Positions 49,085 to 61,600 of a stretch of DNA of 64,000 nt are shown here, one piece after another. A program made the position numbers and the translations under genes. The number at the start of each line of letters is the position of its first letter. Within the stretch, counting starts at the first letter, position 1. Under the pieces are notes generated by a model. It was not told the origin of the DNA, made no database searches, and saw only the letters and a list, made by a program, of their open reading frames with translations. Location: NCBI RefSeq assembly GCF_043380555.1, contig NC_091748.1, positions 28,592,108 to 28,656,107 of the forward strand, given 5' to 3'. This DNA is from Nothobranchius furzeri. Taxonomy: Eukaryota > Chordata > Actinopteri > Cyprinodontiformes > Nothobranchiidae.

Positions 49085-51140
49085 TCTGCGCTGCTCGTCT
49101 TCGTCAGCGAATGCGCTGATCCTGCTGCTGTTTTCTGCTCTGCTCGTCGCCGTCAGCGCTGATCCTGCTGCTGTTTCCTGCTCTGCTCGTTGCCGTCGGC
49201 GACTGCGCTGGTCCTGCTGTTGTTTTCTTCTCTGCTCGTCGGTGTCTAATCTGCTCGTCGGCGTCTGCTCTGCTCGTCGGCGTCTGCGACTGCGCTGGTC
49301 CTGCTGCTGTTTTCTGCTCTGCTCGTCGGTGACTGCGCTGGTCCTGCTGCTGTTTTCTGCACTGCTCATCGGCTTCGGCGACTGCGCTGATTCTGCTGCT
49401 GTTTTCTGCACTGCTAATTGGCGTCGGTGACTGTGCTGATCCTGCTGCTGTTTTCTGCTCTGCTCGTAGGCGTCGGCGACTGCGCTGGTCCTGCTGCTGT
49501 TTTCTGCTCTGCTCGTCGGCGACTGCGTTGGTCCTGCTGCTGTTTTCTGCACTGCTCATCGGCGTCGGCGACTGCGCTGGTCCTTCTGTTGTTTTTGCCT
49601 CTGCTTGTCGGCGTCTGCGACTGCGCTGGTCCTGCTGCTGTTTTCTGCTCTGCTCGTCGGCGACTGCGCTGGTCCTGCTGCTGTTTTCTGCACTGCTCAT
49701 CGGCGTCGGCAACCACGTTGATCCTGCTGCTGTTTTCTGCTCTGCTCGTTGGCGTCTGCGACTGCACATCTCCTGCTGCTTTTTTCTGCTCTGCTCGTCG
49801 GCGTCAGCGACTGCGCTGATCCTGCTGCTGTTTTCTGCTCTTCTCATCGGCGTCTGAGTTTGCGCATCTCCTGCTGCTGTTTTTTGCTCTGTGCGTTGGC
49901 GACTGCGCTTATCCTGCTGCTGTTTTCTGCTCTGCTCGTAGGCGTCGGCGACTGCGCTGGTCCTGCTGCTGTTTTCTGCTCTGCTCGTCGGCGACTGCGC
50001 TGGTCCTGCTGCTGTTTTCTGCACTGCTCATCGGCGTCGGCGACTGCGCTGGTCCTGCAGTTGTTTTCGCCTCTGCTCGTCGGCGTCTGCGACTGCGCTG
50101 GTCCTGCTGCTGTTTTCTGCTCCGCTCGTCGGAGACTGCGCTGGTCCTGCTCCTGTTTTCTGCACTAGTCATCGGCGTCGGCAACCGCGTTGATCCTGCT
50201 GCTTTTTTCTGCTCTGCTCGTCGGCGTCTGCGCTGATCCTGCTGCTGTTTCCTGCTCTACTCGTCGCCGTCGGTGAATGCGCTGGTCCTGCTGTTGTTTT
50301 CTGCTCTGATTGTCGGCGTCGGCGACTGCGCTGATCCTGCTGCTATTTTCTGCTCTGCTCATCGGCGTCAGCAAATGGGATCATCCTGCTGCTGTTTTCT
50401 GCTCTGCTCATCTGCGTCAGCGAATGCGCTGATCCTGCTGCTGTTTTTTGCTCTGCTCATCGGCGACTGCGCTGGTCCTGCTGGTGTTTTCTGCTCTGAT
50501 CGTCGGCGTCGGCGCCTGCGCTGGTCCTGCTGTTGTTTTCTTCTCTGCTCGTCAGCGTCTGCTCTGCTCGTCGGCGTCTGCGACTGCGCTGATCCTGCTA
50601 CTGTTTTCTGCTCTGCTCGTCGGTGACTGCGCTGGTCCTGCTAGTGTTTTCTGCACTGCTCATCGGCGTCGGTGACTGCACTGATCCTGCGGCTGTTTTC
50701 TGCACTGCTCGTCGGCGACTGCGTAGGTCCTGCTGCCTTTTTCTGCTCTGCTCGTCGGCGACTTTGCTGGTCCTGCTGATGTTTTCTGCTCTGCTCATCG
50801 GCGACTGCGCTTGTCCTGCTGCTGTTTTCTGCTCTGCTCATCGGCGACTGCGCTGGTCCTGCTGCTGTTTTCTGCACTTCTCATCAGCGTCGGCGACTGC
50901 GCTGGTCCTGCTGTTGTTTTCGCCTCTGCTCGTCGGCGTCTGCTCTGCTCGTCGGCGTCTGCGACTGCGCTGGTCCTGCTGCTGTTTTCTGCTCTGCTCG
51001 TCGGCGTCGGTGACTGCGTTGATCCTGCTGCTGTTTTCTGCTCTGCTCGTTGGCGTCTGCGACTGCTCATCTCCTGCTGTTTTTTTCTGCTCTGCTCGTC
51101 GGCGTCAGCGACTGCGCTGATACTGCTGCTGTTTTCTGCT
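47035..51140 (+). repeat. Two tandem D modules, 2050 bp each
   Basis: 47035-49084 and 49085 to about 51134 align at an offset of 2050 with no net indel. The landmark CTCGTCTTCGTCAG is at 47044 and 49094. The other D starts are about 36468, 38469, 41878, 43928, 59502 and 61552. The spacing inside HOR-B copy 1 is 2001, 49 less, because one monomer is absent near 38240. Homology ends near 51140, where CTGCGCTGCTCGTC is replaced by CTGCTCTGCTAGTC. Confidence 0.9.
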
Positions 51141-52790
51141 CTGCTAGTCGGTGTCAGCGACTACGCTGATCCTGCTGCTGTTTTCTGCTCTGCTCGTAGG
51201 CGTCGGCGACTGCGCTGGTCCTGCTGCTGTTTTCTGCACTGCTCATCGGCGACTGCGCTGATCCTGCTGCTGTTTTCTGCTCTGCTCATCGGCGTCTGCG
51301 ACTGCACATCTCCTGCTGCTGTTTTTTGCTCTGCTCGTCGGCGACTGCGGTGGTCCTGCTGCTGTTTTCTGCTCTGCTCATCGGCGTCGGCGACTGCGCT
51401 GGTCCTGCTGCTGTTTTCTGCACTGCTCATCGGCGTCGGCGACTGCGCTGGTCCTTCTGTTGTTTTTGCCTCTGCTCGTCGGCGTCTGCGACTGCACTGG
51501 TCCTGCTGCTGTTTTCTGCTCTGCTCGTCGGCGACTGCGCTGGTCCTGCTGCTGTTTTCTGCACTGCTCATCGGCGTCGGCGACTGCGCTGATCCTGCTG
51601 CTGTTTTCTGCTCTGCTCATCGGCGTCCTCGACTGCACATCTCCTGCTGCTGTTTTTTGCTCTGCTCGTCGGCGACTGCGCTGGTCCTGCTGCTGTTTTC
51701 TTCTCTGCTCGTCGGCGTCTGCTCTGCTCGTCGGCGTCTGCGACTGCGCTGGTCCTGCTGCTGTTTTCTGCTCTGCTGATCGGCGACTGCGCTGGTCCTG
51801 CTGGTGTTTTCATCACTGCTCATCGGCGTCGGCGACTGCGCTGGTCCTGCTGTTGTTTTCGCCTCTGCTCGTCGGCGTCTGCTACTGCGCTTGTCCTGCT
51901 GCTGTTTTCTGCTCTGCTCGTCGGCGACTGCGCTGGTCCTGCTACTGTTTTCTGCACTGCTCATCGGCGTCGGCGACTGTGCTGATACTGGTTCTGTTTT
52001 GTGCTCTGCTCGTGGGCGTCGGTGACTGCGCTGGTCCTGCTGCTGTTTTCTGCACTGCTCATTGGCGTCTGCGACTGCGCTGGTCCTACTGCTGTTTTCT
52101 GCTCTGCTCTTTGGCGACTGCGCTGGTCCTGCTGCTGTTTTCTGTACTGCTCATCGGCGTCGGCGACTGCGTTGATCCTGCTGCTGTTGTCTGCTCTGCT
52201 CATTGGCGTCTGCGACTGCGCATCTCCTGCTGCTTTTTTCTGCTCTGCTCGTCGGCTTCAGCGACTGCGCTGACCCTGCTGCTGTTTTCTGCTCTGATCA
52301 TCTGCGACTGCGCATCTCCTGCTGCTGTTTTTTGCTCTGCTCGTCGGCATCAGCGACTGCGCTTATCCTGCTGCTGTTTTCTGCTCTGCTCGTCGGCGTC
52401 TGCGACTGCGCATGTCCTGCTGTTTTTTTTTGCTCTGCTCGTCGGCGACTGTGCTGGTCCTGCTGCTGTTTTCTGCTCTGCTTTTCGGCGTCGGCCACTG
52501 CGCTGATCCTTCTGCTGTTTTCTGCTCTGCTTGTCTGCGTCAGCGAATGCGCTGATCTTGCTGCTGCTTCCTGCTCTGCTCGCCGCCGTCGGCGACTGCG
52601 CTGGTCCTGCTGTTGTTTTCTGCTCTGATCGTCGGCGTCGGCGACTGCGCTGGTCCTGCTGCTGTTTTCTTCTCTGCTCATCGGCGTCTGCTCTGCTCGT
52701 CGGCGTCTGCGACTGCGCTGGTCCTGCTGCTGTTTTCTGCTCTGCTCATCGGCGACTGTGCTGGTAATGCTGTTGTTTTCTTCTCTGCTC

Positions 52791-52828
52791 GTCGGCGTCT
52801 GCTCTGCTCGTCGGCGTCTGCTCTGCTC
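52791..52828 (+). repeat. Two tandem 19-bp remnant monomers
   Basis: The steps GTCGGC, GTCTGC and TCTGCTC are repeated with 19-bp spacing at 52791 and 52810, and a full monomer starts at 52829. The remnant equals a 49-bp monomer minus a 30-bp core; the deleted core is bracketed by TCTGC direct repeats, which suggests slippage or end joining between them. The same double remnant lies at 13114-13151, and single remnants occur many times, for example near 2946, 5488, 14610, 19210 and 54160. Confidence 0.88.
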
Positions 52829-55800
52829 GTCGGCGTCTGCGACTGCACTGGTCCTGCTGCTGTTTTCTGCTCTGCTCGTCGGTGACTGCGCTGGTCCTGC
52901 TGCTGTTTTCTCGCACTGCTCATCGGCTTTGGCGACTGCGCTGATCCTGCTGCTGTTTTCTGCTCTGCTCGTAGGCGTCGGCGACTGCGCTGGTCCTGCT
53001 GCTGTTTTCTGCTCTGCTCGTTGGCGACTGCGCTGGTCCTGCTGCTGTTTTCTGCACTGCTCATCGGCGTCGGCGACTGCGCTGGTCCTCCTGTTGTTTT
53101 CGCCTCTGCTCGTCAGCGTCTGCGACTGCGCTGGTCCTGCTGCTGTTTTCTGCTCCGCTCGTCGGCGACTGCGCTGGTCCTGCTGCTGTTTTCTGCACTA
53201 GTCATCGGCGTCGGCAACCGCGTTGATCCTGCTGCTTTTTTCTGCTCTGCTAGTCGGCGTCAGCGACTGCGCTGATCCTGCTGCTGTTTTCTGCTCTTCT
53301 CGTCGGCCTCTGAGTTTGCGCATTTCCTGCCGCTGTTTTTTGCTCTGTGCGTCATCGACTGTGCTTATCCTGCTGCTGTTTTCTGCTCTGCCTGTCAGCG
53401 TCAGCGACTGCGCTGGTCCTGCTGCTGTTTTCTGCTCAGCTCATCGGCGTCGGCGCTGATCCTGCTGCTGTTTCCTGCTCTGCCCGTCGCCGTCGGCGAC
53501 TGCGCTGGTCCTGCTGTTGTTTTCTGCTCTGATTGTCGGCGTCGGCGACTGCGCTGGTCCTGCTGCTGTTTTCTGCTCTGCTCGTCTTCGTCGGCGACTT
53601 CACTGACCCTGCTGCTGTTTTCTGCTATGCTTGTCGGCGTCGGCTACTGCGCTGATCCTGCTGCTATTTTCTGCTCTGCTCATCGGCGTCAGCGACTGGG
53701 ATGATCCTGCTGCTGTTTTCTGCTAGTCTGCGTCAGCGAATGCGCTGATCCTGCTGCTGTTTTCTGCTCTGCTCGTCAGCGTCTGCTCTGCTCGTCGGCG
53801 TCTGCGACTGCGCTGGTCCTGCTGCTGTTTTCTGCTCTGCTCGTCGGTGACTGCGCTGGTCCTGCTAATGTTTTCTGCACTTCTCATCGGCATCGGTAAC
53901 TGCGCTGATCCTGCGGCTGTTTTCTGCAATTTTCGTTGGCGACTGCACAGGTCCTGCTGCTGTTTTCTGCTCTGCTCGTCGGCGACTGCGCTGGTCCTGC
54001 TGCTGTTTTCTGCTCTGCTCGTCGGCGACTGCGCTGGTCCTGCTGCTGTTTTCTGCTCTGCTCGTCGGCGACTGAGCTGGTCCTGCTGCTGTTTTCTGCA
54101 CTGCTCATCGGCGTCGGCGACTGCGCTGGTCCTTCTGTTGTTTTTGCCTCTGCTCGTCGGCGTCTGCTCTGCTCGACGGCGTCTGCGACTGCGCTGGTCC
54201 TGCTGCTGTTTTCTGCTCTGCTCGTCTGCGTCGGTGACTGCGTTGATGCTGCTGCTGTTTTCTGCTCTGCTCGTTGGCGTCTGCGACTGCTCATCTCCTG
54301 CTGATTTTTTCTGCTCTGCTCGTCGGAGTCAGCGACTGCGCTGAACCTGCTGCTGTTTTCTGCTCTGCTCGTCGGTGTCAGCGACTACGCTGATCCTGCT
54401 GCTGTTTTTTGCTCTGCTCGTCGGTGACTGCGCTGGTCCTGCTGCTGTTTTCTGCACTGCTCATCGGCGTCGGTGACTGCTCTGATCCTGCTGCTGTTTT
54501 CTGCTCTGCTCGTAGGCGTCGCCGACTGCGCTTGTCCTGCTGTTGTTTTCGCCTCTGCTCGTCTGCGTCTGCTCTGCTCGTCGGCGTCTGCGACTGCGCT
54601 GGTCCTGCTGTTGTTTTCGCCTCTGCTCGTCTGCGTCTGCTCTGCTCGTCGGCGTCTGTGACTGCGCTGGTCCTGCTGCTGTTTTCTGCTCTGCTCGTCG
54701 GCGTCTGCGACTGCGCTGGTCCTGCTGCTGTTTTCTGCTCTGCTCGTCGGCAACTGCACTGATCCTGCTGCTGTTTTCTGCTCTGCTCGTAGGCGTCGGC
54801 GACTGCGCTGGTCCTGCTGCTGTTTTCTGCACTGCTCATCGGTTTCGGCGACTGCGCTGATCCTGCTGCTGTTTTCTGCTTTGCTCGTAGGCGTCGCCGA
54901 CTGCGCTGGTCCTGCTGCTGTTTTCTGCTCTGCTCGTCGGCGACTGCGCTGGTCCTGCTGCTGTTTTTTGCTCTGCTCGTCGGCGTCGGCGACTGCGCTG
55001 ATCCTGCTGCTGTTTTCTGCTCTGCTCGTTGGCGTCTGCGACTGCGCTAGTCCTGCTGCTGTTTTCTGCTCTGCTCGTCGGCGTCGGCGACTGCACTGGT
55101 CCTGCTGCTGTTTTCTTCTCTGCTCGTCGGGGTCGGCAACTGCGCTGGTCCTGCTGCTGTTTTCTGCTCTGCTCGTCAGCATCAGCGACTGCGCTGATGC
55201 TGTTTTCTGCTCTGCTCGTCGAGGTCAGCAACTGCGCTGATCCTGCTGCTGTTTTCTGTTCTGCTCGTCGGCGTCAGCAACTGCGCTGATCCTGCTGCTG
55301 TTGTCTGCTCTGCTCGTCGCAGTCGGCGACTGCGCTCGTCCTGCTGTTGTTTTCTGCTCTTATCGTCAGCGTTGGCGACTGCGCTGATCCTGCTGCTGTT
55401 TTCTGCTCTGCTCGTCTGCGTCAGCGAATGCGCTGATCCTGCTGCTGTTTTCTGCTCTGCTCGTCGCCGTCAGCGCTGATCCTGCTGCTGTTTCCTGCTC
55501 GGCTCGTCGCTGTCGGCGACTGCGCTGGTCCTGCTGTTGTTTTCTTCTCTGCTCGTCGGGGTCTGCTCTGCTCGTTGACGTCTGGTCTGCTCGTCGGCGT
55601 CTGCGACTACGCTGGTCCTGCTGCTGTTTTCTGCTCTGCTCGTCGGTGACTGCGCTGGTCCTGCTGCTGTTTTCTGCACTGCTCATCGGCTTTGGCGACT
55701 GTGCTGATCCTGCTGCTGTTTTCTGCACTGCTAATTGGCGTCGGCGACTGCGCTGATCCTGCTGCTGTTTTCTGCTCTGCTCGTAGGCGTCGGCGACTGC

Positions 55801-57580
55801 GCTGGTCCTGCTGCTGTTTTCTGCTCTGCTCGTCGTTTCCTGCGCCGGTCCTGCTGCTGTTTTCTGCACTGCTCATTGGCGTCGGTGACTGCGCTGGTCC
55901 TGCTGTTGTTTTCGCCTCTGCTCGTCGGCGTCTGCGACTGCGCTGGTTCTGCTGCTGTTTTCTGCTCTGCTCGTTTGCGTCTGCGACTGCGCATCTCCTG
56001 CTGCTTTTTTCTGCTCTGCTCGTCGGCGTCAGCGTCTGCGCTGATCTTGCTGCTGTTTTCTGCTCTTCTCGTCGGCGTCTGAGACTGCGCATCTCCTGCC
56101 GCTGTTTTTTGCTCTGTGCGACTGCGCTTATCCTGCTGCTGTTTTCTGCTCTGCTCGTCAGCGTCGGCGACTGCGCTGGTCCTGCTGCTGTTTTCTGCTC
56201 TGCTCGTCGGCGTCGGCGCTGATCCTGCTGCTGTTTCCTGCTCTGCTCGTCGCCGTCGGCGACTGCGCTGGTCCTGCTGTTGTTTTCTGCTCTGATTGTC
56301 GGCGTCGGCGACTGCGCTGGTCCTGCTGCTGTTTTCTGCTCTGCTCGTCGGCGTCGGCGACTGCATTGACCCTGCTGCAGTTTCCTGCTCTGCTTGTCGG
56401 CGTTGGCTACTGTGCTGATCTTGCTGCTATTTTCTGCTCTGCTCATCGGCGTCAGCGACTGGGATGATCCTGCTGCTGTTTTCTGCTCTGCTCGTCTGCG
56501 TCAGCGAATGCGCTGATCCTGCTGCTGTTTTCCTCTCTGCTCGTCAGCGTCTGCTCTGCTCGTCGGCGTCTGCGACTGCGCTGGTCCTGCTGCTGTTTTC
56601 TGCTCTGATCGTCTGCGACTGCGCATCTCCTGCTGCTGTTTTTTGCTCTGCTTGTCGGCGTCAGCGACTGCGCTGATCCTGCTGCTGTATTTTGCTCTGC
56701 TCGTCGGCGACTGTGCTGGTCCTGATGCTGTTTTCTGCTCTGATCGTCGGCGTTGGCGACTGTGCTGGTCCTGCTGCTGTTTTCTTCTCTGATCGTCGGC
56801 GTCTGCTCTGCTCGTCGGCGTCTGCGACTGCGCTGGTCCTGCTACTGTTTTCTGCTCTGCTCTTCGGCGACTGCGCTGGTCCTGCGGGTGTTTTCTGCAC
56901 TGCTCATCGGCGTCGGCGACTGCGCTGGTCCTGCTGTTGTTTTCGCCTCTGCTCGTCGGCGTCAGCGACTGCGCTGGTCCTGCTGCTGTTTTCTGCTCTG
57001 CTCGTAGGCGTCGGCGACTGCGCTGGTCCTGCTGCTGTTGTCTGCACTGCTCATCGGCGTCGGTGACTGCGCTGATCCTGCTGCTGTTTTCTGCTCTGCT
57101 CGTCGGCGACTGCGCTGGACCTGCTGCTGTTTTCTGCACTGCTCATCGGCGTCGGCGACTGCGTTGATCCTGCTGCTGTTTTCTGCTCTGCTCGTTGGTG
57201 TCTATGACTGCGCATCTCCTGCTGCTTTTTTCTGCTCTGCTCGTCGGTGTCAGCGACTGCGGTGATCCTGCAGCTGTTTTCTGCTCTGCTCGTCGGCGTC
57301 TGTGACTGCGCATCTCCTGCTGCTGTTTTTTGCTCTGCTCATTGGCGTCAGCGACTGGGCTGATCCTGCTGCTCTGTTCTGCTCTGCTCTTCTGTGTCAG
57401 CGAATGTGCTGATCCTGCTGCTGTTTCCTGCTCTGCTGGTCGCCGTCGGCGACTTCGCTGGTCCTGCTGTTGTTTTCTGCTCTGATCGCCGTTGTCGTCG
57501 TCTGCGCTGGTCCTGCTGCTGTTTTCTGCTCTGCTCGTTGTCGACTGCGCTGGTCCTGCTGCTGTTTTCTGCACTGCTCA

Positions 57581-58156
57581 TCGGCGTTGGCGACTGCGCT
57601 GATCCTGCTGCTGTTTTCTGCTCTGCTCGTCGGCGTCTGCGACTGCGCTGGGCCTGCTGCTGTTTTCTGCTCTGCTCGTCGGTGACTGCGCTGATCCTGC
57701 TGCTGTTTTCTGCTCTGCTCGTCGGCGTCAGCGACTGCGCTGATCCTGCTAGTTTTTTCTGCTCTGCTCGTCGGTGTCAGCGACTACGCTGATCCTGCTG
57801 CTGTTTTCTGCTCTGCTCGTCGGCGTCTGCGACTGCGCTGATCCTGCTGCTGTTTTCTGCTCTGCTCGTCGGCGTTGGCGACTGCGCTGATCCTGCTGCT
57901 GTTTTCTGCTCTGCTCGTCGGCGTCTGCGACTGCGCTGGGCCTGCTGCTGTTTTCTGCTCTGCTCGTCGGTGACTGCGCTGATCCTGCTGCTGTTTTCTG
58001 CTCTGCTCGTCGGCGTCAGCGACTGCGCTGATCCTGCTAGTTTTTTCTGCTCTGCTCGTCGGTGTCAGCGACTACGCTGATCCTGCTGCTGTTTTCTGCT
58101 CTGCTCGTCGGCGTCTGCGACTGCGCTGGTCCTGCTGCTGTTTTCTGCTCTGCACG
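57581..58156 (+). repeat. 288-bp local tandem duplication
   Basis: Copies at 57581-57868 and 57869 to about 58156 share CGGCGTTGGCG, GCGCTGGGCCTGC, CTGCTAGTTTTTTC and GACTACGCTGATCC at constant 288-bp spacing. The unit is six monomers in length. The last monomer differs (GATCC versus GGTCC). Confidence 0.88.
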
Positions 58157-58614
58157 TTGGCATCAGCGACTGTGCTGATGCTGTTTTCTGCTCTGCTCGT
58201 CAAGGTCAGCAACTGCGCTGATCCTGCTGCTGTTTTCTGTTCTGCTCATCGGCGTCAGCAACTGCGCTGATCCTGCTGCTGGTTTCTGCTCTGCTCGTCG
58301 CCGTCGGCGACTGCGCTCGTCCTGCTGTTGTTTTCTGCTCTGATCGTCGGCGTCTGCAACTGCGCTGGTCCTGCTGCTGTTTCCTGCTATGCTCATCGGC
58401 GTCGGCTACTGCGCTTATCCTGCTGCTATTTTTTGCTCTGCTCATCAGCGTCAGCCACTGGGCTGATCCTGCCGCTGTTTTCTGCGCTGCTCGTCTGTGT
58501 CAGCGAATGCGCTGATCCTGCTGCTGTTTTCTGCTCTGCTCGTCGCCGTCAGCGCTGATCCTGCTGCTGTTTCCTGCTGGTGTTTTCTGCACTTCCCATC
58601 GGCGTCGGCGACTG

Positions 58615-61600
58615 CGCTGGTCCTGCTGTTGTTTTCTGCTCTGATCGCCGGCGTCGGCGTCTGCGCTGGTCCTGCTGCTGTTTTCTGCTCTGCTCGTTGG
58701 CGACTGCGCTGGTCCTGCTGCTGTTTTCTGCACTGCTCATTGGCGTCAGCAACTGCGCTGATCCTGCTGCTGTTTTCTGCTCTGCTCGTAGGCGTTGGCT
58801 ACTGCGCTGGTCCTGCTGCTGTTTTCTGCACTGCTCATCGGCGTCGGCGACTGCGCTGATCCTGCTGCTGTTTTCTGCTCTGCTCGTCGGCGTCTGCGAC
58901 TGCACTGGTCCTGCTGCTGTTTTCTGCTCTGCTCGTCGGTGACTGCGGTGATCCTCCTGCTGTTTTCTGCTCTGCTCGTCGGCGTCAGTGACTGCACTGA
59001 TCCTGCTGCTGTTTTCAGCTCTGCTCGTCGGCGCCAGCGACTACTCTGATCCTGCTGCTGTTTTCTGCTCTGCTCGTCGGCGTCTGCGACTGCGCTGATC
59101 CTACTGCTGTTTTCTGCTCTGCTCGTCGGCGTCGGCGACTGCGCTGGTCCTGCTGCTGTTTTCTTCTCTGCTCGTTGGCGACTGCGCTGGTTCTGCTGCT
59201 GTTTTCTGCTCTCCACGTTGGCATCAGCGACTGCGCTGATACTGTTTTCTGCTCTGCTCGTCGAGGTCAGCAACTGCGCTGATCCTGCTGCTGTTTTCTG
59301 TTCTGCTTGTCGCCGTCGGCGACTGCTCTCGTCCTGCTGTTGTTTTCTGCTCTGATCGTCTGCGTCGGCGACTGCGCTGGTCCTGCTGCTGTTTTCTGCT
59401 CTGCTCATCGGCGTCGGCTACTGCGCTTATCCTGCTGCTATTTTCTGCTCTGCTCATCGGCGTCAGCCACTGGGCTGATCCTGCTGCTGTTTTCTGCGCT
59501 GCTCGTCTTCGTCAGCGAATGCGCTGATCCTGCTGCTGTTTTCTGCTCTGCTCGTCGCCGTCAGCGCTGATCCTGCTGCTGTTTCCTGCTCTGCTCGTTG
59601 CCGTCGGCGACTGCGCTGGTCCTGCTGTTGTTTTCTTCTCTGCTCGTCGGTGTCTAATCTGCTCGTCGGCGTCTGCTCTGCTCGTCGGCGTCTGCGACTG
59701 CGCTGGTCCTGCTGCTGTTTTCTGCTCTGCTCGTCGGTGACTGCGCTGGTCCTGCTGCTGTTTTCTGCACTGCTCATCGGCTTCGGCGACTGCGCTGATT
59801 CTGCTGCTGTTTTCTGCACTGCTAATTGGCGTCGGTGACTGTGCTGATCCTGCTGCTGTTTTCTGCTCTGCTCGTAGGCGTCGGCGACTGCGCTGGTCCT
59901 GCTGCTGTTTTCTGCTCTGCTCGTTGGCGACTGCGCTGGTCCTGCTGCTGTTTTCTGCACTGCTCATCGGCGTCGGCGACTGCGCTGGTCCTTCTGTTGT
60001 TTTTGCCTCTGCTCGTCGGCGTCTGCGACTGCGCTGGTCCTGCTGCTGTTTTCTGCTCTGCTCGTCGGCGACTGCGCTGGTCCTGCTGCTGTTTTCTGCA
60101 CTGCTCATCGGCGTCGGCAACCGCGTTGATCCTGCTGCTGTTTTCTGCTCTGCTCGTTGGCGTCTGCGACTGCACATCTCCTGCTGCTTTTTTCTGCTCT
60201 GCTCGTCGGCGTCAGCGACTGCGCTGATCCTGCTGCTGTTTTCTGCTCTTCTCATCGGCGTCTGAGTTTGCGCATCTCCTGCTGCTGTTTTTTGCTCTGT
60301 GCGTCGGCGACTGCGCTTATCCTGCTGCTGTTTTCTGCTCTGCTCGTAGGCGTCGGCGACTGCGCTGGTCCTGCTGCTGTTTTCTGCTCTGCTCGTCGGC
60401 GACTGCGCTGGTCCTGCTGCTGTTTTCTGCACTGCTCATCGGCGTCGGCGACTGCGCTGGTCCTGCAGTTGTTTTCGCCTCTGCTCGTCGGCGTCTGCGA
60501 CTGCGCTGGTCCTGCTGCTGTTTTCTGCTCCGCTCGTCGGAGACTGCGCTGGTCCTGCTCCTGTTTTCTGCACTAGTCATCGGCGTCGGCAACCGCGTTG
60601 ATCCTGCTGCTTTTTTCTGCTCTGCTCGTCGGCGTCTGCGCTGATCCTGCTGCTGTTTCCTGCTCTACTCGTCGCCGTCGGTGAATGCGCTGGTCCTGCT
60701 GTTGTTTTCTGCTCTGATTGTCGGCGTCGGCGACTGCGCTGATCCTGCTGCTATTTTCTGCTCTGCTCATCGGCGTCAGCAAATGGGATCATCCTGCTGC
60801 TGTTTTCTGCTCTGCTCATCTGCGTCAGCGAATGCGCTGATCCTGCTGCTGTTTTTTGCTCTGCTCATCGGCGACTGCGCTGGTCCTGCTGGTGTTTTCT
60901 GCTCTGATCATCGGCGTCGGCGCCTGCGCTGGTCCTGCTGTTGTTTTCTTCTCTGCTCGTCAGCGTCTGCTCTGCTCGTCGGCGTCTGCGACTGCGCTGA
61001 TCCTGCTACTGTTTTCTGCTCTGCTCGTCGGTGACTGCGCTGGTCCTGCTAGTGTTTTCTGCACTGCTCATCGGCGTCGGTGACTGCACTGATCCTGCGG
61101 CTGTTTTCTGCACTGCTCGTCGGCGACTGCGTAGGTCCTGCTGCCTTTTTCTGCTCTGCTCGTCGGCGACTTTGCTGGTCCTGCTGCTGTTTTCTGCTCT
61201 GCTCATCGGCGACTGCGCTTGTCCTGCTGCTGTTTTCTGCTCTGCTCATCGGCGACTGCGCTGGTCCTGCTGCTGTTTTCTGCACTTCTCATCAGCGTCG
61301 GCGACTGCGCTGGTCCTGCTGTTGTTTTCGCCTCTGCTCGTCGGCGTCTGCTCTGCTCGTCGGCGTCTGCGACTGCGCTGGTCCTGCTGCTGTTTTCTGC
61401 TCTGCTCGTCGGCGTCGGTGACTGCGTTGATCCTGCTGCTGTTTTCTGCTCTGCTCGTTGGTGTCTGCGACTGCTCATCTCCTGCTGTTTTTTTCTGCTC
61501 TGCTCGTCGGCGTCAGCGACTGCGCTGATACTGCTGCTGTTTTCTGCGCTGCTCGTCTTCGTCAGCGAATGCGCTGATCCTGCTGCTGTTTTCTGCTCTG

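Larger units (their letters stand above)
51141..58614 (+). repeat. Less ordered satellite stretch between two HOR-B/D territories
   Basis: It holds mixed monomers with more private changes, such as a nine-T run at 52423-52431, GTTTTCTCGCACTG near 52910 and GTCGTTTCCTGC near 55832. Several parts resemble diverged D-module sequence: GCAACCGCGTTGATCC at about 53214 and CTCTGTGCGTC near 53343. CTCGTCGAGGTCAGC near 55215 and CTCGTCAAGGTCAGC near 58196 are relatives of the HOR-B monomer at about 36224. No multi-kilobase repeat inside; no gene or RNA seen. Confidence 0.83.

Noticed and set aside
52421..52431. Poly-T run as a retroelement tail or terminator
   Set aside because: It is the normal T4-T8 tract of the monomer lengthened to nine T. 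No flanking element, target-site duplication or stem.
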